64,000 nt of DNA from Anthoceros angustus (taxonomy: Eukaryota > Streptophyta > Anthocerotopsida > Anthocerotales > Anthocerotaceae). The stretch lies in assembly GCA_010909165.1 (NCBI GenBank), contig MU008234.1:18528-82527 (forward strand). Reading direction: 5' to 3'. Every line of letters starts with the position of its first letter. Position 1 is the first letter of the stretch. The notes under the pieces are model-generated. The model was given only the letters and a program-made list of their open reading frames with translations. It searched no databases and was not told the DNA's origin. The translations under genes were made by a program, and so were the position numbers. Below are positions 55,561-64,000 of this stretch, one piece after another.

Positions 55561-55978
55561 TGTTGGAGAACATCAGAGTGTACGCCACGGCTCAGGGTTT
55601 AGTGCTGGGTTCTAGGCCACGCCAGCATACATACTTTAGGGTACGTTTTGTGCATACACCCATAAGTTATCAGTTACGAGATAGGCGTGTAGTTATGCGT
55701 CATAACCGTGTGAACGATTGAAGAACCAACTTTGGCGTGTAGTTATGCGTCATAACCGTGTGAACGATTGAAGAACCAACTCTGGCGTGTAGTTATGCGT
55801 CATAACCGTGTGAACGATTGAAGAACCAACTCTGGCGTGTAGTTATGCGTCATAACCGTGTGAACGATTGAAGAACCAACTCTGGCATGTAGTTATGCGT
55901 CATAACCGTGTGAACGATTGAAGAACCAACTCTGTACAGTATAAGAACAAGCTCTCATGTATCAGTAAATACCTCCAT
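55561..55978 (+). repeat. C1 3' LTR with internal 50-bp tandem repeats
   Basis: A polypurine tract CGAGGGGGAG (55,551-55,560) is followed by TGTTGGAGAACATC, the usual copia LTR start. The LTR includes the 50-bp array at 55,684-55,933. The right boundary is uncertain because the 5' LTR is not in the window; a CCTCCATTCCA ending near 55,978 is a guess. Confidence 0.7.
55684..55933 (+). repeat. Five 50-bp tandem repeats in the C1 LTR
   Basis: Units start GGCGTGTAGTTATGCGTCAT at 55,684, 55,734, 55,784, 55,834 and 55,884 (the last GGCATGT) and end AAGAACCAACTCT. They are almost identical, so amplification is recent relative to the decay of C1 coding. The unit holds TTATGCGTCATAA, a near-palindrome. 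Confidence 0.97.
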
Positions 55979-57031
55979 TCCATGCATTGCCAGTAATCTG
56001 TGACCGCTTTAAAGAGCCCGTTAAAGCACCCGCAACAGTAGCTTGATGATGAGGTCAAACCCAGTTCACCATTAGTCATCCACATGGTTTAGGCCATGTG
56101 CCAATGTCTTCTCTCCCTCTTTGTCCTCTCCGTCCTTTACTCATGTGTGTCCACTATCTCCTACAGTTTGTCTTCCGCAACATGGCATGACATGCGCCCG
56201 CCTGCCTGCGCACATCGGAATGGTCGTGGCATGACTCCGGAAGCATGGGGCAAATGGAGGTAAAGCAACATCCTACGCAATGTCCCAATAGCTGCCCGTT
56301 ATGGCTCCGCTCGCACACCACGCGTCCACCCTGCAGACTTTCTCGTCGGTGGCCACCCCCCACCAGCAGCGCAGCCGCGCTCACGCTCCGCTCCAACATA
56401 ACTTTTAGACATTGCTTCATCTCACTCTTACAGTGAGCATATATGAAACCAGTGCTCCTAATAACGGAAATGGTCTCTCGACGCCAAAAAAAGGAGGATA
56501 TTTCGTCTGTAATAGGAGCGGTATATGCTGTGGAGGTACGTGGCCGTTACAAGGTGCACGGGGCGGTAAAGAAGATTTTCAGCTCGGATGGAGCAAAGAA
56601 TTTAGAAAAAAGTATGTGCTTTCTTGGTATCCAGTGTAGTACCCCGAACGTTCCTAACATACTAATCGTACCCATATTTTCTGAGACAAGAAAGCCCGCT
56701 TGCAACTCCATAGCAGAATTGAGCCCAAGCCAAACCTTTTTGCCAAACCGGTACTCAGAGGCACAAACCAACAAGGTTATGGAAATCCATACAAGAAGAA
56801 CTGAGGATGCTTCAGTCCTAAACCTCAAGGCCTGGGTCTTTGTCACCTATAAAGAGTTTCCTGGACGCCCATCTCTGCTTATGCCTCAACCAAGCTGTCT
56901 TAACCACTTCTTCGTGGAACATGCCAGTTGAAATATCTTCCAAAGGCATCTTAAATGTCAGAGGAGAGAAAAGTCAGACAAGGACTGTGATTAGACTGCA
57001 GAACTTGCAATACCGTTTTGGAGAAACCCCT
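55979..57031. other. Spacer and presumed 3' UTR of the LAMMER kinase
   Basis: No independent gene supported. The part next to the kinase stop (about 56.45-57.03 kb) is probably its 3' UTR; AATAAA-like signals on the minus strand are not clear. Open frames here on both strands lack known motifs. Confidence 0.4.
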
Positions 57032-60000
57032 TCAACGTGCTGCCATGTTTACATCATCCATGCTACAAGCCTTTTGTCGACTCCGAAAAAAAGGGTGCTT
57101 CAGAGCTTCATGAGCAGACAATCTTTCAGAGGGATCAAACTTAAGCAAACCTTGAAGGAGGTCAATAAGAGCCCCGCCTGAATGATCGACATGTTGCATT
57201 ATTAGATTCTGCACAGGACAATTGCCTCAGCATGTGAAAAATGGTCAGCAGTAGAAAACTATGGGCCATGCTAAACAAAGACAGCACTAAGGTACCAGGA
57301 AGGAGATGTGCTCCATGACACAAGCTCTTTGAGTAGGATGCAGCCACAGGAGAAATATCACTATAGTAGGTGACTTCTAGCAACAAGATGCAGAGCTTAA
57401 GCAGAAAATTCACATGCTTAGCTAGTGCCTACCATAAGCGGGCAGTCTCCCTCACAGCACGAACGCTTTCTCTTGACAATGAACCCTCAGGCCAATTCAG
57501 CTCACGTCCATACTTGAAGTACTTATCAGCACGACGCCTGCATGAGAATTCGTGCACAAGACATCAGATACATGTGACAAGAGAAAAAAATCTGCTCTGT
57601 TCTCTTACAGAAGGATCAGAAATCAACTCTGGGAAAGTAAGCCAACCATGCTTCAGCCACAAAGAAGGTAGTGTATTGTGCACCTCAGATCAATCACAGC
57701 TAATCAGTGGTCTGAATTATTCAAGATGAAGCTTACTCTGACATTCTGATCATTTGGTGTGGCATTGGAGAACACGCTCCATCATCGCTAAGTGCTCCAA
57801 ATTCTCATGGGTTTGAAAAGTGCATCCCCTGTTATAGCAATGGGGACAAAATATGGCAGCAAAAGGTCAGTCCTAAGTTCACCAGACAACTGCCCATGTT
57901 CTTGCTGGTTAGACCAATGACTTGAGAAGATTACATACCGAGCACAATTCAACGAGTATACAGCCAATACTCCAAAGGTCACAAGGGTAACTCCATCCTA
58001 AACCTGGCAAATGTGTGCACCTGTGTCAATGCAGCACTAACAGGTTTCAAGGACGGTAGCTCATGCCTATACCCTGAGAAACATGAACGCAGCAGCCCTG
58101 AAGAAACGTACTTGAAACCTCACCAAGTATAACTTCAGGTGCGCGATAGTGCCTCGTTGAAACAACAGAACAATGATATTGACTCTCAAAGGTTGCACTA
58201 CCAAAGTCAATAAGTTTAATGTTGCTTGATTTGGGAATTCGCTTATAGTGCTTGCCTGGTTGTGAGGTTCTCTGCCCACAAAGAAGAATGCTTGTAAGTT
58301 TAAGAGCAGAAACTGCATCAAAACCCTGTTCAACCTATGACTCAGGTGGTGAAAATGAACTCACAGGATCACAGCAAGCACTCTTTTCAAGATCACATCG
58401 TGCTCACGTTCAGCTAGTGCAAAGAAAAACACACCATTTGAACAGCAATGTGTTACACACACCTTGTGCTCAGGTACCTTTACATACTCTGAGGACACAA
58501 GGAGTATGTTCTCTGGCTTCAAGTCTGTGTGCACAAGAGTAAGCTCATGCATATCTGAAAGCAAAGAAGGAGCGCAAAATGAGGGACACTGTGAGCTCAC
58601 AGACTCTTCGAAAACAACTATCGGCCAGAAACACCAGACACATAAGACAAACTGAAACAGATCTTGAAGCCATCAGTTTTACAATGATCTAGAGATTCAA
58701 AGGAAGAGGAGTGCAGCACAAGCTACCGACTCTAGAAGCTGTCGGCCGAAGTCCCGGACTATGTCAACAGGAAAAGACCGATAACTGTTTTTCCTCAGAA
58801 AATCGTACAAGCTTGGTCCCAGTCTTTCACAAACCTGCCCATGGATAAACAGAACAGAAACCAACAATCTTGGCAAACAAAGAAGTTTAAAGGTCCCCTA
58901 AGACTCCAGTATGTAAAATCCAAAAGACAAAAACACCCAATTAATCAAGCTGTGGTGTTGTACTTACAATACACACGTGATTACGAAAGTCAAACCAGTC
59001 CTTTAATTGAACACAGTGCCTGCCACAGCAAATCGGGCCATCCATAAACATAACGTTTCCACTGAAGACACATGTCCTTCGAGGCAAGCACAAATCCACT
59101 GAGCTTCAGACAGACCGTGATCCAGTTTTGTCATGCTTGGCAAGAACCCGAAGTACATCTATTTCAATCATAGCAGCGTCACGGTACTTCTGAATATTCC
59201 GGATCACCTTCACAGCCACATACTCCTGAGCTATACGATCCCAGCATTCCAATACTCGACCAAAGGTCCCTGCAATCTGCGACTCAGATGTCTGATGCAC
59301 ACAAGGGGCTCGAAGTGCGCAAACAAAATAGTTGTAGTTCCGTTTATGCACATGCAGAAGTCTAAAGTTATCACAAACAAGAAGTCAACAACGACAATAT
59401 CCCAATCAGTGGTAAGACGAATTATGAGTGACCAATGACAAAAACAACTACAGGTTGGCACTTCAAGCCAAAGCCGAAGATTTACGTGGTCAGTGAAGAT
59501 TTACGTGCTGAATGAAATGGGAAGGAAGTACCATTCAGTCGAAATATTTAGTTCATGGTTCAAGCATGACAAACTCCCTTCCTATTAGGAGTCAAAGGGA
59601 CCCAGAAAAGTAAAACACGAGATTCACATGGTGGCCCCTACACGGACTTTTAGAAAAAAATGGTGACACACCTTCGCCCATTTTACTCATTATCTTGTCT
59701 GCAAATCGATGCAACACGATCTTAGTCAGACTGTAACAAATCTCGACGTGAACTCAGATCAAATAGAAGTCTAGGGAACCTTACAACGAGATGTGATATT
59801 CTCGGCCAGCTCGAAAATGTAGTGCCCATCTTTGTCATCCTCCCTCCAAGGGGGTGACACCACTTTACCCAATCCATGTGAACGAGAAGACAAGATCACA
59901 TGACCGTGACCCATTGGCGGACCCGCAGTCCCAGCAGCGAGACCTTCCGTCACTGCAGGGATACTGCCACCACCGCTCCACGATGGCTGGGACTGCAAAC

Positions 60001-60257
60001 AGTGGCAGATTCAGACACTTCCGGATGGCGGCAATGATTAAGCCGAATACACTGGGGCGCTGCTCACAGTCAAGCTACAGACAAACCTCCAAGACATGTA
60101 AACAATCTGCCCCAGCGTCAGGAACCAGGCGTGCCCGCTTCTCTGGGCGATTCCCGCATGCTTTGGCTCTCGACTGCATTGTCTGCTTCATCTCAGAGAA
60201 TTTCAATATGGGCTGTCCAAGGGGAAGACGGCCGCCAGGCATAAGCGTACCATCCAC
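57032..60257 (-). CDS. AFC: LAMMER-type (CLK/AFC) dual-specificity protein kinase, 12 exons
   Basis: Exons (right to left): 60,242-60,087; 59,992-59,780; 59,693-59,672; 59,269-59,116; 59,019-58,968; 58,834-58,720; 58,554-58,463; 58,271-58,124; 58,003-57,939; 57,828-57,737; 57,537-57,433; 57,208-57,032. All have GT/AG borders and phases agree through exon 9. Motifs: [12 protein letters not shown], glycine loop SKMGEGTFG, VAVK lysine, catalytic [30 protein letters not shown], the [10 protein letters not shown] signature, and [11 protein letters not shown]. These nuclear kinases phosphorylate SR splicing factors. Start: ATG at 60,242 or 60,191 (the frame is open back to GTG 60,257). Exon 10 needs indels to read through the LAMMER motif and exon 11 ends with a mismatch, so it is either a decaying copy or has sequence errors. 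Confidence 0.88.
59672..59693 (-). other. 22-nt micro-exon of the LAMMER kinase
   Basis: Between AG (59,694-59,695) and GT (59,671-59,670) lie 22 bases encoding IMSKMGEG, the first half of the glycine loop. Without it exon 2 (ending RCK) and exon 4 (starting with the second half, TFGR) would not join in frame, and the ATP-binding loop would be lost. Confidence 0.8.
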
Positions 60258-61855
60258 ATGCTTAATGAAACCTATTTTTATCCATTTAGCCGACCGAGTT
60301 CGGAGTTGCTTTCACGAGGGGTATGAAGTTACAAGTACGGTGTGAAAAGGCAGGTTAACCCCATAAGGACGAATCGACTCAGATTGAGTCGTTCGCCCTT
60401 CGTTTATTTCCTTGATTTTTTGGTTTCTGCTCCTTGATTTTTTGGTTTCTGCTCCTTGATTTTTTTTGCTCCTTTGAAGTCCGGCGACATTCGAGCAAAG
60501 TATGTTGAAGGCCTGCTAGCCATGGTCCTGTTCACATTAGAAAAAACAATACCATGTGTCCACTGCTACAAGTCATGAATGGAAAGAGCCGTTCACATCC
60601 CACACAACCATACTAGTTCGGCCTTAGGTTTAGCGCGACCATATGGTGAAACGGGGGCGTCCCCACTCCCTTCATTCTGTCTTTTTCCACCTTGGGCCGT
60701 CACCTGCAGGCAATGCCCGCGTCCCTAGGCCAATGAGCGTGACCGAGGTCAAATGGAATATATGGTGGCCAAGTTTTGATGAAATGTGCAGACGGGAGGT
60801 GGCCAGTATGTCAACCAGCAATAGGAGGTCGAATGTAGAGTAGAAGCCAGCTGGCAAGCCTCTTTTATCATATACGGTTGTGTGTAGTGAAACATTTTTT
60901 GTGACCTCTGGTTACCTTGGGAGCCAAGACTTTTCACTTTTAAAAATGTTTTGACCGGCCTAGGAGCATCGGATTTGGCCCATTTTTTTGGCAACGTGAT
61001 GGTTGTGCTTCTGACTTTTCCTCATTATATTTGCTCAACTAGATGAGTGGTGGAAATTATAATCCAGATGAAAATGCTTCTCCTCATGTGTGTCCAAATG
61101 GCTTAGGCCAAATGGACACACATTTATAAGAACGTGATTATTAAGCATCCTGCGCTTGGATCGGTACTTAGATGGGGTGCCTAAAGGGAATGGATGCCCT
61201 TGGTGCAAGTAGCTTAGGCATACCATGGTACAAGTTGTTAAGTACCAAGTCCCATGACGGAAATCCGTCCTTAGTGGACTTAAATAAAATTCTTCTTCTT
61301 CTTCATTGCCAACTCTATCGAAAATAGCTTGGAAATTAGTGGTGGATAGCCAAGGTGGGTTTCATATTTTTCAACCACATGTTTGTGTAGATCCAAGTAG
61401 GCTGCTATTTGTGGAGGCAAGAGCAGGGCGGTCCATTTTTTCTAGAATTAGTTATGCTAAAAATTTGATAAATCATCAAAAAAGGCCAAAATTAGGGCTC
61501 GACGGTCTAGGGTTAAACGTGGCTAGTAAAGAGACAAACGTAGGCAAGGGATGACAAAGACAAAGTTACGGCCATTATGTCGAAAGTTTTCCTTATGGGC
61601 ATCGGCAAAGAAAGATGCCCATAAGGAGAAGCGTGGCAATGGCCTCAAGACGCCCTACCAAGCGGATCCTCAAGCCCTCATTTTTGTGTTCAGCTGCAAA
61701 TTTGAAGAGCGATGGAGTGCCCCAACCCAACACCTCAATCGACAAAGCCTCAGGATCACGCCACGAGGGTGATTGGGGAGTGGCGAAGAAGTTTCTTTCA
61801 ACGCAGATGGCTACAGCTATTGGTGTAGGTGAAACCAGCGATAATGAGATTGTTG
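60258..61855. other. Upstream spacer of the kinase gene
   Basis: Probably promoter and 5' UTR near 60.26-60.4 kb on the minus strand, then spacer. Contains a triplicated 24-bp unit (60,407-60,475). No gene recognised on either strand; several AT-rich tracts and degenerate short frames only. Confidence 0.4.
60407..60475 (+). repeat. 24-bp tandem repeat, about 2.8 copies
   Basis: CTCCTTGATTTTTTGGTTTCTG is repeated (60,409, 60,431, 60,453), the last copy diverging into a longer T run. It lies about 150 bp upstream of the kinase start. Confidence 0.9.
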
Positions 61856-61856
61856 T

Positions 61857-62495
61857 TTGTGTCACATGAGATGAGCACTTGCATTCATATAGGCACTTCC
61901 TCAATAAACAATGAAGCAAAACAAATCTAATATGCAAATATATGTGTAAACCAATAACAATAGGAGAGAGTAGCTCGCATATCGTGGCACAAACACACTC
62001 TCCCCACAATAACAATACACAAATTCCTCACACATCACTCTCAGAGTCATAGCTTTGGCCTCCTCACAACACTCTTGCACTGCATATCTAGAGGACAAGC
62101 TCTGATTTGAGCTTGTCTTTTGAAGATGACGATATATATTAGCCCTCGCATCATCATATTCCTAAGATATCCTATTGGCATCAAGATATAAATATTCTAA
62201 GAATACAATTATAAAGCATGTTACTTGTGCTTATCCACTTAGCTATTGCTAACCATGTTTAATTAATACTAATCAACGCTGATTAATATAAGTATTTTTA
62301 ATTTAATTAATATTAATTACTTAGTTAAAGATAAATAAGATTAATTATTGCTAATCAAACACTAAACCCAAGTGCGTAGATTAGTGTCACATGGCATGTC
62401 ACACAAGGTAAGCACTTGCATTCATATAAGCACTTCCTCAATGCATGCCAAAGTAAAACAAATCTAATAGGCAAATATAAGTGTAATCCAATCCC
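61857..62495 (+). repeat. Pair of about 90-bp direct repeats flanking AT-rich DNA (TRIM-like)
   Basis: TGTCACATGAG..GAGCACTTGCATTC (from 61,857) recurs as TGTCACATGGC..TAAGCACTTGCATTC (from 62,386); both continue through GCACTTCCTCAAT and AAACAAATCTAATA to GTGTAA(A/T)CCAAT. Spacing is about 530 bp and the interior is AT-rich. This could be a TRIM-type miniature LTR element or a simple duplication. No clear primer site or target duplication was found. Confidence 0.5.
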
Positions 62496-63110
62496 CCCTG
62501 ATAACGTGAGACTCCAAGTCAAAGGCTAATGGGTTGACGGAGAAAACAAACCGGACTTATCTCACGGATCCCGGAATAAGCTCACGGTGAATTACGCCAT
62601 GATTGGGATACCAAGTTACCATTAGTCCTATATCTGTGATGATAAAAGCAACTATGGATTATGAGTGCCGCCTTTTGATGATTAATGCCAAAATACTCCG
62701 TCATGGCTGTCACCACATCATTAAGGAAATGGGTTCTCTTGTCACTTACCAACTGCAACGGACATCCGTGCCTGTGTTCTAATACTTATGACCGCCACAT
62801 GATTGCGCCGAGTCCGTCTGTCGCCATCGCTCAACCCACTGGTGCGAACGGTTGCCACCGTGATGTATCTCTTCCGTGTGCGTCTTGTTGTAGGTCAGTA
62901 TGGATCCAACGTCAATACCCCACTTTTCGAGCAAAGTAGGCCGAATAGGCACCAACGTGCCATTGTGTCGTGAGTAGGCTTCCGATCCGACAAGCATCAC
63001 ACTTCTTCACAAAGTGGTGTGTGTCTCCATACATTGTGGGCCACGATTCCACTTCAAAATCTTTTTGGTGGTAACTTGAAGCGCATAATGTCCTCCACCC
63101 AATCCTTCGT
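62496..63110 (-). pseudogene. Ty3/gypsy integrase fragment
   Basis: Minus strand: SWPTMYGDTHHFVKKCDACR (about 63,050-62,990) is the HHCC zinc domain preceding gypsy integrase (WPTM-x-x-D-x-x-x-F-x-x-x-C-x-x-C). Further down, LVSDKRTHFLNDVVTAMTEY (about 62,740-62,690) is the D-x-G-x-x-F region with the second catalytic Asp. Frames are broken. It points away from the gypsy RT at 63.66-64 kb, so the two are not one collinear element. Confidence 0.7.
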
Positions 63111-63153
63111 GCATTCCCCGATCGCCCCCTATTTACCGCAAGTCTCTTCTCTT

Positions 63154-63647
63154 GTGAAACCCCGAGGCTTCCAAGATCCTCCTCCCACTCTAGCTGCCAC
63201 ACTTATCCCACCGCCGCCAGACGCTGGGTTTCGGCCCCATGAGACTTGTGTGAAAGTTCGAGGTCTGGATGACCGATCGCCACCAGAGACACAACTTCTC
63301 AGCCTTCTAAACAAGCAAGGCGCCTCTACTCACCTCTCTTACAAAGAATGCACCACTTGCACGCCTCAAAATCACCAATCCCCACAACGACACAACACTG
63401 TGTCCCGCCTTAGCCGAGGAGCCTATCACGGCGCCTGTGACCCCCGATCCACACCGCATTTGTCCCTACTTCTAAGACCACTCTTCTCCACCTGTGGAGC
63501 GCCTTTACTTGCAGATTTGGGATTCTGCCTTAGGCTCGCCTGTGGCCTTCCACTAACGCCTACACTCTAATCCTCTACTCATCTCCTCATCCTCTTCCTC
63601 CTATTCTAACCTCGCCGGCTTCACTGGTTTCGACCCCACGACAACCG
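63154..63647 (-). repeat. L terminal-region fragment
   Basis: Matches the reverse complement of about 36,130-36,761 and, directly, 807-1,320 (shared: CTTCTAAACAAGCAAGGCGC, CTCTAATCCTCTACTCATCT). It sits between the gypsy integrase and RT pieces, the only place in the window where L sequence directly abuts gypsy coding. Confidence 0.8.
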
Positions 63648-63654
63648 CTATCCT

Positions 63655-64000
63655 ATAGTCAATACCGAATGGGTGGCTCCAATAGTGGTAGTACCTAAGA
63701 GGCGCGTGCAAAATCCGAGTTTGTCGATCGGAGAAGGTTGAATAAAGTCACCAAGAAGGATCACTTTCCGCTACCCTTCATCGATAATATCCTCGGATCC
63801 GTCGCAGTGTAATGGCGATTCATTCCTAGACGGTACTGGGTATAATCACCGCACCTTAGGGAGAGCGATTGGCCTCGACCGCTTTTACAACCGATCGGGG
63901 ACATATGCTTACAAGCGCATTTGGGTTGACGGAGCACTGGTCCTTCATGCGAGCCATCGCCAAAATTTTCAAGGACTTCCTCCGCGACTTTATGGAAGTT
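63655..64000 (+). pseudogene. Ty3/gypsy reverse transcriptase fragment, runs off the window
   Basis: Translated blocks: WVAPIVVVPK (63,670), FVDRRRLNKVTKKDHFPLPF (63,720; usually VDYRxLN), IDNIL, then in shifted frames FLDG(T/Y)GYN, DRSGTYAYKRIWV (63,895; usually the GTYAYxRMPFGL block), and MRAIAKIFKDFLRDFME at the window edge. Gypsy RT order is clear, with frameshifts near 63,810 and 63,850. The remaining RT, RNase H and integrase would lie beyond the window. Confidence 0.75.

Noticed and set aside
56443-56931. 162-codon + strand open frame near the kinase
   Set aside because: It overlaps the presumed 3' UTR of the minus-strand kinase, has no motif, and its start lacks support.

Overview
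The window reads as repeat-rich nuclear DNA of a land plant. The evidence is four Ty1/copia LTR retrotransposons (three with a Met-tRNA-type primer site or a degenerate form of it), Ty3/gypsy pieces, a CACTA (En/Spm) transposon with a TNP2-type transposase, and one host gene: a 12-exon LAMMER-type (CLK/AFC) kinase with plant-like protein blocks and short introns. I cannot name the species. Nearly every transposon reading frame is broken by small indels or stops.

Most of the window is one stack of nested insertions, which target-site duplications (TSDs) let me order. (1) A copia element, C1 (about 3,476 to 55,98x, + strand), is split inside its reverse transcriptase. (2) The split is caused by a 48.3-kb segment, T (5,743-54,014), with near-identical 32-bp terminal inverted repeats and a 4-bp CTTA duplication. 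Removing T and one CTTA closes the C1 reading frame. (3) T was itself hit by a CACTA element (12,357-26,905, TSD GTG), a minus-strand copia C2 (28,558-40,807, TSD CACAC), copia C3 (41,891-48,172, flank CCGT) and copia C4 (48,948-53,821, TSD CCCCT). (4) C2 was hit by element L (31,360-36,761, TSD ACCCA). Without the insertions T is roughly 9-10 kb.

T carries two divergent gene remnants. On + (28,087 onward, then 40,813-41,886 and 48,177-48,33x) lie pieces of a large transposase-like protein with the blocks LYLQLDNT, ENKN and VGHT. On - (about 9,97x to 6,002) lies a protein with a ParB/sulfiredoxin-like domain and an acidic C-terminus. I cannot place this pair in a named transposon superfamily, so T is the best candidate here for an undescribed system.

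Layout: 1-806 unassigned; 807-3,475 partial L copy; 3,476-5,742 first part of C1; 5,743-54,014 T with its insertions; 54,015-55,98x rest of C1 and its LTR; 56-60.3 kb LAMMER kinase (-); 60.3-62.5 kb AT-rich spacer with a small direct-repeat element; 62.5-64 kb gypsy integrase, an L terminal piece and gypsy reverse transcriptase. Further structures: a tandem duplication of the CACTA end, a spliced antisense ORF inside C2, a 5S rRNA-like segment in C3, and a 380-bp G/C-only repeat in C4.
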